NCBI RefSeq assembly: GCF_004336805.1
Contig: NZ_SJXM01000011.1
Span: 47,388 to 111,387, forward strand
Reading direction: 5' to 3'
Source: Aeromicrobium sp. IC_218
Lineage (GTDB): Bacteria; Actinomycetota; Actinomycetes; Propionibacteriales; Nocardioidaceae
Length of the DNA stretch: 64,000 nt
Made by a program: the position numbers and the translations under genes. This document shows positions 26,076 through 37,178 of the stretch, one piece after another. Each line of letters opens with the position of its first letter. Position 1 is the stretch's first letter. The notes under the pieces are model-generated. The model made no database searches. It had not been told where the DNA came from and saw nothing but the letters and a program-made list of their open reading frames with translations.

Positions 26076-28952
26076 CTACTGATCGGTGCCCTCGTCGGTC
26101 AAAACGGGGTCCGTCACAGTCTCCGGGAGCGTGATCGGCTTGGGCGCTCCGGCCGACCGGCTGGACGAGCGACGGCGCGGACGCGACGTGCTGCGCACCG
26201 GGGCCGAGACGACCGGACCCGTGCGGACGGGCTCGTCCGTAGCCGGCTCGGACGCCGGCTCGGGCTGCGCGTCCTCGACCGCCGGGGCGGCCTGCGGCTG
26301 CTCCGGCTCCTCGACGGGCGCGGACTCGACCTCGACGGGCTCGGCCTGCGCGGGCTCCTCGACGGGCTCGGGCTGCCGCTCCGCCGGCACGGGCGGCACG
26401 ACGACCTCGGGGGCGTCCTGGGGCTGGTCGGCGGCCGACGCGGCCTCAGCGGCCTCCGGAGCGGCCTCCGCCTCCACGGGCGCCTCGGTGGTCTCCTCGG
26501 CCTCGTCGGCCGGCTGGTCCTCGTCGTGCAGCTTCAGCCGCGGACCCTGGTAGGTGCGCGTCTCGTCGTAGACCTGCTTCTCGGACGCGGACTCGTCCTT
26601 GCGCGGCTCGTCGCCGCCCTTGCGGCCCCGGCCGCGGCGTCCGCGGCGGTTGCCGCCGTCGTCGCCGTTCTTGGGCTCGACCGGGTGCTCGTGGATCATC
26701 AGGCCGCGGCCCTTGCAGTGCTCGCACTCGGTGCTGAACGCCTCGACCAGACCGGTGCCGATGCGCTTGCGCGTCATCTGGACCAGGCCGAGGGAGGTGA
26801 CCTCGGCGACCTGGTGGCGGGTGCGGTCGCGGCCCAGGCACTCCACCATGCGGCGCAGCACGAGGTCGCGGTTGCTCTCCAGCACCATGTCGATGAAGTC
26901 GACCACGACGATGCCGCCGATGTCGCGCAGGCGCAGCTGGCGGACGATCTCCTCGGCGGCCTCGAGGTTGTTGCGGGTGACCGTCTCCTCGAGGTTGCCG
27001 CCCGAGCCGGTGAACTTGCCGGTGTTGACGTCGACCACGGTCATGGCCTCGGTGCGGTCGATGATCAGCGATCCGCCGGAGGGCAGGTGGACCTTGCGGT
27101 CGAGCGCCTTGGCGATCTGCTCGTCGATGCGGTGCGCCGAGAACGCGTCGCGCTCGGCGTCGTCCCACCGCTCGATGCGGTCGGCGAGGTCGGGAGCCAC
27201 GTGCTCGACGTACGCCGAGAGCATGTCCCAGGCGTCGTCGCCCTCGACGACGAGCTTGGAGAAGTCCTCGTTGAACAGGTCGCGGACGACCTTGATCGTC
27301 AGGTCGGGCTCCGCGTAGAGCAGCTGCGGGGCCTTGCCGTCGGCGACCTTGGCCTCGATGTCGGACCAGCGGGCGGTCAGCGCCTGCACGTCGCGGGTCA
27401 GCTGGTCCTCGGTCGCGCCCTCGGCGGCGGTGCGCACGATGACGCCGGCCTCGGCGGGCAGGACCTCCTTGAGCAGCGCCTTGAGCCGGGCCCGCTCGGT
27501 GTCGGGTAGCTTGCGCGAGATGCCGCTGGTGTGGCCGCCGGGCACGTAGACCAGGAAGCGTCCGGGCAGGCTGACCTGGCTGGTGAGCCGGGCGCCCTTC
27601 TGCCCGACCGGGTCCTTGCTGACCTGCACCAGGACGGTCTGGCCGGGCTCGAGGACCTCCTCGATCTTGCGCGGCTTGCCGTTGCCCAGCGCGCTCCAGT
27701 CGACCTCGCCGGCGTACAGGACGGCGTTGCGGCCCTTGCCGATGTCGACGAACGCGGCCTCCATGCTCGGCAGCACGTTCTGGACGCGGCCGAGGTACAC
27801 GTTGCCGATGAGGGACGTCTGCGACTCGCGCGCGACGTAGTGCTCGACCAGGACGTCGTCCTCGAGGACGGCGATCTGGGTGAAGTCCTGGCGCTGGCGC
27901 ACGACCATCTCGCGCTTGACCGCCTCACGGCGGGCGAGGAACTCGGCCTCGGACACGATCGGCGCGCGACGGCGTCCGGCCTCGCGGCCCTCGCGGCGGC
28001 GCTGCTTCTTGGCCTCCAGGCGGGTCGAGCCGGTGACCGCGGTGATCTCGTCGGAACGACCCTCGCGGACCTTGACGACGGTGTCCTCGGGGTCGTCGGA
28101 CGAGGCGTTGGACGATCCGCCCGAACGGCTGCGCTTGCGACGACGGCGGGTCGAGGAGGACGAGCTGCCGCCCTCGGACTCGGCGGACTCGTCGTCGGCG
28201 TCGTCGGTGCTCTCGTCGTCGCCGGACTCGTCGTCGCTCTCGTCGGAGTCCTCGTCGCTGCTGCGACGGCGGCGGCGGCCGCCGCGGCTGCGGCGACGGC
28301 GGCGCGGGGCACCGTCCTCACGGTCGTCGTCGCCCTCGGCGGAGTCCTGGGCGTCGGCGGTGGCCTCGTCGTCGGTCGCGTCGGTGGTGGACTCGTCGGA
28401 CGGCTGCTCGTCGGCGGCGTCGTCCTCGTCCTCGACCTCCTCGACCGGGGCGGGCTTGCGGCGCGGGGGCGCGGCCGCGGCCGGCGGCGGCTGGAACAGG
28501 ACGCCGGCGGAGAACGCGGGCACGGTGCTGGCGGGCTCGGCGATCTCGGTCGCGTCGTCCTCGTCGGTGGTCTCGTCCTGCGGGAGCGAGCTGTCGGCGG
28601 CGTCGACCGGCTCGGTCACGGCGTCGTCCTGCGGGCCGGTGCCCTCGAGCGTCGGCTGGTCGGCGCTCCCCTCGGCGGCCTTCTTGGCCGGAGCCTTGCG
28701 GGTGCGCTTGGCCGGAGCCTTCTTGGCCGGGGCCTCGTCGGCCGGGGCGACGACCTCGGTCTCGGTGGCCTCGGCGGCGGGCTCGGCGGCCTTCTTGCGG
28801 GCCGGGCGGCGCGCGGCCTTCGGCGCGGCGGGCGCCTCGGCGGCCGAGAACAGGGCCGCGGGCGGACCCGCGGGGCGACCGGCCGCGCGGCGGCTGGTGC
28901 CCTTCTTCTCCTGCTCGGTGCCGTCGGCCTGGATGTCGTTGTCGTCGAGCAC
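26076..28952 (-). CDS. rne: Ribonuclease E/G
   Basis: Main RNA-processing and decay endonuclease. The 958-residue protein starts at the GTG 28952, six bases after AAGGAG. Residues 1 to about 330 are low complexity, with Ala-Lys-Pro-rich basic blocks and long Asp/Glu/Ser runs. The S1 domain (LIGNVYLGRVQNVLPSMEA) is near residue 380. The catalytic Asp region VVVDFIDM is near 682, and the zinc-link CEHCKGRG near 740. The tail is Pro/Glu/Ala-rich and ends with a basic SRPRRRSSSRS stretch. Long disordered tails on both sides are normal in actinobacterial RNase E and act as a protein and RNA scaffold. Confidence 0.96.
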   Translation of the reverse strand: MLDDNDIQADGTEQEKKGTSRRAAGRPAGPPAALFSAAEAPAAPKAARRPARKKAAEPAAEATETEVVAPADEAPAKKAPAKRTRKAPAKKAAEGSADQPTLEGTGPQDDAVTEPVDAADSSLPQDETTDEDDATEIAEPASTVPAFSAGVLFQPPPAAAAPPRRKPAPVEEVEDEDDAADEQPSDESTTDATDDEATADAQDSAEGDDDREDGAPRRRRRSRGGRRRRRSSDEDSDESDDESGDDESTDDADDESAESEGGSSSSSTRRRRKRSRSGGSSNASSDDPEDTVVKVREGRSDEITAVTGSTRLEAKKQRRREGREAGRRRAPIVSEAEFLARREAVKREMVVRQRQDFTQIAVLEDDVLVEHYVARESQTSLIGNVYLGRVQNVLPSMEAAFVDIGKGRNAVLYAGEVDWSALGNGKPRKIEEVLEPGQTVLVQVSKDPVGQKGARLTSQVSLPGRFLVYVPGGHTSGISRKLPDTERARLKALLKEVLPAEAGVIVRTAAEGATEDQLTRDVQALTARWSDIEAKVADGKAPQLLYAEPDLTIKVVRDLFNEDFSKLVVEGDDAWDMLSAYVEHVAPDLADRIERWDDAERDAFSAHRIDEQIAKALDRKVHLPSGGSLIIDRTEAMTVVDVNTGKFTGSGGNLEETVTRNNLEAAEEIVRQLRLRDIGGIVVVDFIDMVLESNRDLVLRRMVECLGRDRTRHQVAEVTSLGLVQMTRKRIGTGLVEAFSTECEHCKGRGLMIHEHPVEPKNGDDGGNRRGRRGRGRKGGDEPRKDESASEKQVYDETRTYQGPRLKLHDEDQPADEAEETTEAPVEAEAAPEAAEAASAADQPQDAPEVVVPPVPAERQPEPVEEPAQAEPVEVESAPVEEPEQPQAAPAVEDAQPEPASEPATDEPVRTGPVVSAPVRSTSRPRRRSSSRSAGAPKPITLPETVTDPVLTDEGTDQ

Positions 28953-29111
28953 GGTGCTCTCCTTCACCCCGGCGCGCCGCGAGGACGCCGCACAGGGCCG
29001 TGTCTGGGTCCGCGAACGGACCGGAAGCCTGTCGTGCCACGCCCCGGTGGGACGTGGTGACGTACGTGGCCTGTCACGAGGCGATTCCACCGCCGCCGCG
29101 GGCAGCGCCGG

Positions 29112-29906
29112 TCAGGGCGCGTCGCGGTCGAGGGCGAGCGGGTCGCCGACCGTGCCGGTCTCGGCGTCGAGCGGGCCCTGGGCCACGCGGTTCGCCAGCG
29201 GCGCCTGCGCGACCTCGAGGCCTCCGCTGCTGCGGAGTCCGGCGAGTACGTCGTCCGGTCGCACGGACGGGGTGCCGTGCCGCACGACCAGGTCCAGTAT
29301 CGCACAGGGCTGCTCCCCGGCGCCCTCCGATCGCACCGCCAGGCTCACGACGGCGGCCCGGCAGTCGAAGACACGGGGCCCGCGCTTGGTCATCCGCTCG
29401 ACCTCGACGGACGACTGGGCGAGGAACGTGGCCACCGCCTGCGCGGCGACGACGGGGTCGACGCCGAGCAGCGACAGCTCCCAGCGGCTGGCCTCCAGCC
29501 GGTCGGCCAGCGAGCCCGCGCCGGCCTCGACGACCGCCACGACGTCCAGGCCGTCGGGCAGCGAGGCGTCCAGCCGCCGCTGGACGTCAGCGGGGTCGAG
29601 CCGCTGCGTGAGGCCGATCTCGAGGTACTCGGCCTCGCTGGCCGCACCGGTCGGCGAGGCGTTGGCGTAGGAGATCTTGGGGTGCGGCGTGAAGCCGTGG
29701 GAGTGCGCGATGGGGATGCGGGCGCGCCGGATGGCCCGCTCGAAGGCCCGGCCGAAGTCGCGGTGGCTGGTGAAGCGCAGGCGGCCGCGCTTGGCGTACT
29801 GGATGCGCAGCTTCTGCAGCACCGGGAGCTGCGGGTTGGGCGCCTCGGGGTTCGGCAGGCCGGGGTCGGGCACCACCGCGGGGCGCGGCTCGGGGTTCTC
29901 GCTCAC
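29112..29906 (-). CDS. DUF2344 / TIGR03936 radical-SAM-associated protein
   Basis: 264 residues. The diagnostic core is present: KLRIQYAKRGRLRFTSHRDF, then RRARIPIAHSHGFTPHPKIS and EYLEIGLTQ. The family normally sits beside, or fused to, the TIGR03960 radical SAM protein and upstream of rne, and has been linked to tRNA or rRNA modification. Here the radical SAM gene is about 3 kb upstream, separated by three genes. The GTG at 29906 is supported by TAGGCT seven bases upstream. Confidence 0.9.
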   Translation of the reverse strand: MSENPEPRPAVVPDPGLPNPEAPNPQLPVLQKLRIQYAKRGRLRFTSHRDFGRAFERAIRRARIPIAHSHGFTPHPKISYANASPTGAASEAEYLEIGLTQRLDPADVQRRLDASLPDGLDVVAVVEAGAGSLADRLEASRWELSLLGVDPVVAAQAVATFLAQSSVEVERMTKRGPRVFDCRAAVVSLAVRSEGAGEQPCAILDLVVRHGTPSVRPDDVLAGLRSSGGLEVAQAPLANRVAQGPLDAETGTVGDPLALDRDAP

Positions 29907-29913
29907 CCGCACG

Positions 29914-29919
29914 AGCCTA
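29914..29919 (-). promoter_or_regulatory. -10 hexamer TAGGCT, probable leaderless promoter
   Basis: TAGGCT on the minus strand, seven bases before the GTG at 29906 of the DUF2344 gene. Confidence 0.5.
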
Positions 29920-29966
29920 GCCAGGCCCGGCGAGGTGCTCGTTGCTCGGTGCACCAGACTGGCGGG

Positions 29967-31157
29967 GTGCACCAAGCCTCCCGTCCGCGTCGCCAGTCCG
30001 TGCTCGTCCTGCTGGCCATGACCCTGCTCGCGCTCAACCTGCGTCCGTTCGTCACCGGCCTCGGCGTCGTGATCGACGACGTCGAGCGCGACCTGCCGCT
30101 GGGCGCCGGCACGGTCGGCTTCCTCACCGCGCTGCCGCCGTTGGCGTTCGCCGCCGCCGGCCTGCTCGGACCGCGCCTGGTGCGGTCGGTCGGCCTGCGG
30201 GCCTGCGCGGTCGGCGCGACGCTGCTGGTCGCCGGCGCCCTGGTGCTGCGCTCGGTCGCCTCGGACCCCTGGCTGTTCCTGCTCGCCGCCGCGCTGGTGC
30301 CGTGCGGCGCCGCCATCGGCAACGTCATCCTGCCGGCCGTGGCGAAGGCGTACTTCCCGCACCGCGTGGCCACGATGGGCTCGGCGGGCACCGCGATGAT
30401 CGTGGTGGGCGGCGCGGCCGGCGCCGCGCTCACCGTCCCGCTCGCCGAGGCCACCGGGTCGTGGCGCGTCGCCATCGGCGCATGGGCGGTGCTCGGCCTG
30501 CTCGCGGCGGTCGCGTGGACCCTGGTGCCGGCGCCGCAGGCACCGGTCGCCCTGCCCGACGCCACGGCGGGCACGGGGTGGGGCGACGTCGCCCGCTCCC
30601 CCGTCGCGTGGATCCTGGCCGCCTTCTTCGCCGTCCAGTCGGCCGGAGCCTACGTGCTCATGGGCTGGCTCGCCGTGCTGTTCCAGGACGCCGGCATCAG
30701 CGCCGCGGCGGCCGGTGGCTACGTCGCGACCTGGAGCGCGATGGGCGTCCCGGTCGGCATGGCCCTGCCGTTCGTGCTCGGACGCTGGGGCGTGACCGCG
30801 CACGTCCCGTACGTCCTGGCCGTGCTCTCGGTGGGCGGCTGGCTCGGCCTGGCCCTCGCGCCGGACACGCTGCCCTGGCTGTCGTGCATCGTGCTGGGCG
30901 CGGGCGGTGCCGCGTTCGGCTGGTCGCTGGTCATGGTGGCCGAGCGCGCCGTGAGCGTCGACGACACCGCGCTGCTGTCGGGCTTCGTCCAGTCGCTGGG
31001 CTACCTGCTCGCGGCCACCGGACCGCTGCTCTTCCGGCTCGGCCACGACCTGACCGGCGACTGGACCGTGCCGACGCTGGCCATGGCCGCGGTCGCGGCG
31101 CTGCTCGCCCCGCTCGGTGCGGCGGCGGTGCGCGCGAAGCCGTTCAGTCGCGGCTGA
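29967..31157 (+). CDS. MFS transporter, CynX/NimT (cyanate-type) family
   Basis: 396 residues, about 12 hydrophobic helices. The opening LLALNLRPFVTGLGVVIDDV matches the CynX/YeaN group (N-L-R-P motif in helix 1), members of which export or import cyanate and nitroimidazoles; substrate unknown here. The GTG at 29967 gives a short basic N-terminus. Its end overlaps the convergent SGNH hydrolase gene by 14 bases. It divides the DUF2344 gene from the radical SAM gene. Confidence 0.85.
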   Translation: MHQASRPRRQSVLVLLAMTLLALNLRPFVTGLGVVIDDVERDLPLGAGTVGFLTALPPLAFAAAGLLGPRLVRSVGLRACAVGATLLVAGALVLRSVASDPWLFLLAAALVPCGAAIGNVILPAVAKAYFPHRVATMGSAGTAMIVVGGAAGAALTVPLAEATGSWRVAIGAWAVLGLLAAVAWTLVPAPQAPVALPDATAGTGWGDVARSPVAWILAAFFAVQSAGAYVLMGWLAVLFQDAGISAAAAGGYVATWSAMGVPVGMALPFVLGRWGVTAHVPYVLAVLSVGGWLGLALAPDTLPWLSCIVLGAGGAAFGWSLVMVAERAVSVDDTALLSGFVQSLGYLLAATGPLLFRLGHDLTGDWTVPTLAMAAVAALLAPLGAAAVRAKPFSRG

Positions 31158-32454
31158 GGCCGCGCACGCTGCGCGTCGCCGACCACGCCCCGGGCGCGTC
31201 GCTCGTGGCGCGGACGCGGAACCGGGCGGTGCCGCGTCCCTGCCGGACGGTCAACCGGGCGTCCTGCGTGCGGGCGACGCGCCGCCACGAGCCGTCGGCC
31301 TTGCGCCACACCTCGTAGCCGCGAGCACGCGCGACCGGAGTCCAGGCCAGTCGCACCGAGCCACTCCGTCCGACGGCCCGGAACGCGACCACGCGGCCCG
31401 GCGGCGGGACGGCGACCGCCGCCGTCCCCGACGTCAGGCCGGACGCGACCGTGCCCTTGAGGGCACGCACCCGCAGCTCGTAGCGCCGGCCGGCCACGAG
31501 GCCGGGGACGGTGGCGCTGCCGCTGGCGGTGGTGAGGGTCGTGGCCGCGGCGACCCTTCGCCACGGTCCGTCGCGCACGACGTCCCGCAGCTCCACCCAG
31601 GCGCCCGTGGCGCCCTCGGGCACCGTCCAGCCGACCCGCAGCGTGCCGACGGCGTCCACCCGGGCGGCGGTGAGGCGCGGCAGCAGCGTCGGTCCGGCGA
31701 CCGGCGTCACGAGCGGACGCGGGTACGGCGTGCCGACGCCCAGGGACGACAGCGCGTCCGCGACGGCGGCCGCGATCTTGACCTCCCCCGACGGGCTCGG
31801 GTGCAGGGTGTCGTAGGTGTCGACCGCGCGGTCGAACCCGGTGGCGACGTCGGCCAGCACGACCCGCGACCGCGGGGTGTCGAGGGCGGCCACGGCCTGC
31901 GCCACCAGCTCGTCGTAGGCGGCCACGCCCGGGCGCCACGTCTGCGGCAGGCGCCACAGGACGACGTCCACGTCGGGGTCGACCGCCCGGGCCTGCTCGA
32001 CGCGCTCGACGGCGCGGGCCACCGCCGTCTCGGGGGTGGCCGTGCGCAGGTCGTTGATGCCGAGGCCGTCGACGACGACGTCGGGCACGTACGCCATCAG
32101 CTCGGTGACCGAGTGGTCGAGCGCACCGCCCGCCATGCCCCAGCGGGCGGCGTGGTCGCGGTCGAACGTCGCGTCGGCGTAGGCCCGGCTGCCGTCGCGC
32201 AGGTCGTCTCGGGGGCCCACGAAGTCGACCTGCTCACCGCTGGCGGTGAGGTGCTTCCAGAGCCGGTACCGCCACGTCCAGTCGCCGGCCGAGCCCTGGG
32301 TGACGGAGTCGCCGTGCAGCAGGATGCGGACCGGGCCTGCGGGCTCCGGCGCGGGGACGGCCGGCTCGGCGTCGCCGGACGCGTGCACGGAGGTCGCCGT
32401 GGCCAGGACGGCTGCTGCCGCGAGGATGATCCGTCCGACGACGCGTCGTCCCAT
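31144..32454 (-). CDS. Secreted SGNH/GDSL hydrolase with two fibronectin III domains
   Basis: 436 residues. A signal peptide (about 1-25) precedes an SGNH esterase domain: block I LLHGDSVTQGS, block III GLGIND, and block V with D..HPS near residue 220. Two fibronectin type III modules follow (about 260-345 and 350-430; WTVPEGATGAWVELRD and LAWTPVARARGYEVWR are typical strands). The product is exported and probably deacylates a polysaccharide or lipid. It overlaps the MFS gene tail to tail. Confidence 0.85.
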   Translation of the reverse strand: MGRRVVGRIILAAAAVLATATSVHASGDAEPAVPAPEPAGPVRILLHGDSVTQGSAGDWTWRYRLWKHLTASGEQVDFVGPRDDLRDGSRAYADATFDRDHAARWGMAGGALDHSVTELMAYVPDVVVDGLGINDLRTATPETAVARAVERVEQARAVDPDVDVVLWRLPQTWRPGVAAYDELVAQAVAALDTPRSRVVLADVATGFDRAVDTYDTLHPSPSGEVKIAAAVADALSSLGVGTPYPRPLVTPVAGPTLLPRLTAARVDAVGTLRVGWTVPEGATGAWVELRDVVRDGPWRRVAAATTLTTASGSATVPGLVAGRRYELRVRALKGTVASGLTSGTAAVAVPPPGRVVAFRAVGRSGSVRLAWTPVARARGYEVWRKADGSWRRVARTQDARLTVRQGRGTARFRVRATSDAPGAWSATRSVRGLSRD

Positions 32455-32589
32455 TCCCTGCCCAGCTCCTCGTACCGCGGTCCAGCGGGCCCGGTCTGCC
32501 GGGCCGGCTGAACCCTATCGACCGGCCCAAGCCCGACCTGAGCGGACCGGCGGCCTGGTGCCGCGCACCGTGAGGAACGGACGGCGCGG

Positions 32590-32751
32590 TCAGTGCGCGA
32601 CGAGCCAGCGCCCGATGAGGGTGTGGCGCGGACGCCGGGGCGGAGCGGCCGCCGGGCCGCGCTCGGCGGCGAGCCGGCGACGCTCGAGGGTGACGGCGAG
32701 CTCGCGCTCGCGCTGGGCGGCCTGGTCGAGGGCGAAGAGATCGGTGTACAT
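32590..32751 (-). CDS. Small basic hypothetical protein (53 residues)
   Basis: Begins MYTDLFALDQAAQRERELAV, a charged helical N-terminus, followed by a Pro/Arg-rich tail ending RWLVAH. The ATG at 32751 follows an AAGGAGG ribosome site, one of the strongest in the backbone, which supports it as real. No family recognised. It lies alone between the SGNH hydrolase and the radical SAM gene. Confidence 0.6.
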   Translation of the reverse strand: MYTDLFALDQAAQRERELAVTLERRRLAAERGPAAAPPRRPRHTLIGRWLVAH

Positions 32752-32881
32752 GGTGTCCTCCTTCGGAACACCTCCAACCTCGTCGCTGAGGCACCCCCGC
32801 CACATCGGGCAGACGTCCTAGCCGGGCGCCGGGGCTACCTCAGATCCGTGGGCGGACGTCCTAGGACGCGCGCCCGCGGCC

Positions 32882-34813
<1,932 letters not shown>

Positions 34814-34820
34814 GGCTCCC

Positions 34821-34826
34821 AGCGTA
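34821..34826 (-). promoter_or_regulatory. -10 hexamer TACGCT, probable leaderless promoter
   Basis: TACGCT seven bases before the radical SAM gene ATG at 34813. Confidence 0.45.
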
Positions 34827-34878
34827 GGCGCTCGCCCCACCCGTCCGGTAATCCCGGCGGGCGGGGCGAGCTCGAGGC

Positions 34879-37038
34879 TCAGCCGACCGGCATGGCGACC
34901 GGCTCGGGTGCCTGCGCCACCGGCTCGGCGCCCGGGCGGGTGCCCAGCCGGCCGAGGCCGCGCTCGGCCAGCAGCAGCACCGCCGGGAGCAGCACCAGCC
35001 GGACGATCGTCGCGTCGATGAGGATCGCCACCGACAGCCCGACGCCCAGCTGCTTCATCTCCAGCATCGAGAGGCTGGCGAAGACCGCGAACACCGAGAC
35101 CATGACCGCGGCCGCGCTCGTCACGACGGCGGCGGTGCGGCGGACCGACTGCTCGACCGCCTCGCGGTAGGGGCGCCCGGCCCGCAGCTCCTCGCGGAAC
35201 CGGCTCAGCACGAACACGTGGTAGTCCATCGAGAGCCCGACCAGGACGACGAAGCAGAACAGCGGGATCCACATGACGACGTACCCCGGCGACGTGTAGT
35301 CGAGCAGCCCGTCGGCCCAGGAGTGGCCGAACACCAGCTGCAGCACGCCGAACGCGGCGCCGACCGACAGCAGGTTGAGGACGACGGTCAGGCCGGCGAG
35401 CAGCAGGCTGCGGAAGGCCAGGCCCATCATCGCCATGATGAACAGCAGCACGAACCCGACGACCCAGGGCAGCGCCGCCGCCTGGTGCTCGCGGTTGTCC
35501 AGGGCCGTCGCGACGTCGCCGCCGACGGCCCAGTCGCTGCCGTCGGGCAGCGCCTGGGGCACGACGTCCTCGCGGAGCGTCCGCACGGCGTCGTCGTTCA
35601 CGTCCGACCCCTCGCCGCCGGGCGCGGCCATCTGCAGCAGGGCGGTGCGTCCGTCCGCGGCCAGCTCGACCGACGACTCCCCCGGCGCGGCGATCCCGCG
35701 GCCCTCCGCCTCCCGGGCCACGTCGAGCAGCGCCGGCTGGAGCGCGGCGCCGTCGCCGGTGGCCGCGACGGCCAGGGTCGGACGCTCGCTCGGGAACGCG
35801 TCCTGCACGTGCAGGTAGGCCTGCACCTCCGGGATGTCGGACGGGAGGGACTCGACGGTCGACTCCTGCAGGCGCATGCCCAGGGCGGGTGCGGCGAGCG
35901 CGACGAGCACCGCGGTGGCCAGCAGCGCGGACGCGCGGGGCCGGCGCAGCACCGGGCGCAGCAGCCGTCCGCTGATCGCCCCGGTGCCCATGCGGCCGGT
36001 GAGGCGCCAGAGCAGCGGCACGCGCGGACGGTCGACGAACCGGCCGAGCTCTGCGAGCACCGCGGGCAGCACGGTCAGCGAGCCGGCCACCGACACCAGC
36101 ACGACGAGGATCGCGCCGACGGCGAGCGCCTCGAACACGGCGTCCCGGGTCAGGAAGAGCCCCGACATCGCGACGACGACGGCGACGCCGGAGACGACGA
36201 CGGCGTGCCCGGCGGTGCGCGCGGCGGCCTCCACCGCGTCCACGGTCCCGAGCCCACGACGGCGCTCCTCGCGCTCGCGGGTCAGGTACAGCAGCGAGTA
36301 GTCGACGCCGACGGCCATGCCGATGAGCAGCACGATGTTGGACGTCGAGCCACCGTCGGGCACGAGCTGCGACAGCGGGGCGTAGAGCCCGACGGTCAGC
36401 AGCACCGAGCCGAACGCCATGAGCACCGGGATGCCCGCGGCCAGCACGGCGCCGAAGGCGACGAGCAGGATCGCGAAGGTCACGGGCAGGCTGGTCAGCT
36501 CGGCCGCCCCCAGGTCCTCGGCGACCCGCTCGTTCACGGCCGCGCCGACGGACGCGCCGCCGGCCTGCTCGACGGTCAGACCCGGACTCCGCTCGCGGAC
36601 GTCGGCGACGGCGTTGGTGACGCCGTCGACGTGGTCGGAGGCGTCCTCGGCCGTGCCGGTCATCTCGATCGCGACCAGCACCGCGTCGCGCGACGCCGAC
36701 CAGACCGGGTCGGCCACGGACGCGACGCCGTCGACGTCGGCCAGCTCGGTCCGGAGGTCGCGCACGACCGGCGCGACGGTGGCCGCGTCCATCCGGGCGC
36801 CGTCGTCGGTGAGCAGGACGGTCTCGACCGGGGCGCCGGCGAGCCCGGCGTCGGCGACCATGGCCTCGGCGCGGCCGGACTCGCCGACCCGGAAGTCGGC
36901 GTCCGAGGCCTGCTGGACGGGCATCGCCGCGCTGACCGCGAGCGCGGCGACGACGAGCACGAGCCACCCGGTGATCGCGCGCCACGGGTGGCGCGCGCTC
37001 CATCGGGCGGCTCGGACGGTGAGCGGTGATCGGTTCAT
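34879..37038 (-). CDS. MMPL/RND-family membrane transporter
   Basis: 719 residues. One N-terminal helix is followed by an extracytoplasmic domain (about 45-180), a block of five to six helices, a cytoplasmic loop, then the same arrangement repeated. The conserved GMAVGVDYSLLYLTREREE segment (about 240-258) and VGLSMDYHVFVLSRFREE in the second half are the paired MMPL motifs with membrane Asp residues used for proton coupling. Likely substrate is a lipid or drug. It is transcribed divergently from a two-component system 140 bases away, which probably controls it. Confidence 0.9.
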   Translation of the reverse strand: MNRSPLTVRAARWSARHPWRAITGWLVLVVAALAVSAAMPVQQASDADFRVGESGRAEAMVADAGLAGAPVETVLLTDDGARMDAATVAPVVRDLRTELADVDGVASVADPVWSASRDAVLVAIEMTGTAEDASDHVDGVTNAVADVRERSPGLTVEQAGGASVGAAVNERVAEDLGAAELTSLPVTFAILLVAFGAVLAAGIPVLMAFGSVLLTVGLYAPLSQLVPDGGSTSNIVLLIGMAVGVDYSLLYLTREREERRRGLGTVDAVEAAARTAGHAVVVSGVAVVVAMSGLFLTRDAVFEALAVGAILVVLVSVAGSLTVLPAVLAELGRFVDRPRVPLLWRLTGRMGTGAISGRLLRPVLRRPRASALLATAVLVALAAPALGMRLQESTVESLPSDIPEVQAYLHVQDAFPSERPTLAVAATGDGAALQPALLDVAREAEGRGIAAPGESSVELAADGRTALLQMAAPGGEGSDVNDDAVRTLREDVVPQALPDGSDWAVGGDVATALDNREHQAAALPWVVGFVLLFIMAMMGLAFRSLLLAGLTVVLNLLSVGAAFGVLQLVFGHSWADGLLDYTSPGYVVMWIPLFCFVVLVGLSMDYHVFVLSRFREELRAGRPYREAVEQSVRRTAAVVTSAAAVMVSVFAVFASLSMLEMKQLGVGLSVAILIDATIVRLVLLPAVLLLAERGLGRLGTRPGAEPVAQAPEPVAMPVG

Positions 37039-37178
37039 GGCGGGTCCCTTTCCGCGGTGACGGGTGACGTCGTCACGCTCCCGCGGGCGGACGGGTGCGC
37101 ACAGGAGTGCTGGACCCCGCTCGAGAAGGGGTGCCAGCACCCCTGCGCCGCGGGTCCGGGACCCGCCAGGATGGCCCG

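Noticed and set aside
26086..26553. Ser/Gly-rich frame opposite the RNase E tail
   Set aside because: Low-complexity antisense of the Pro/Glu/Ala-rich RNase E C-terminus.
28000..28950. Short repeats in the RNase E N-terminal region as a possible repeat element or CRISPR
   Set aside because: They are codon-level repeats of acidic and Ala-Lys-Pro protein sequence, irregular in spacing and in frame.
29907..31046. Upstream extension of the DUF2344 frame to 31046
   Set aside because: It is antisense to the MFS gene, and the family core begins after 29906, where a TANNNT hexamer supports the start.
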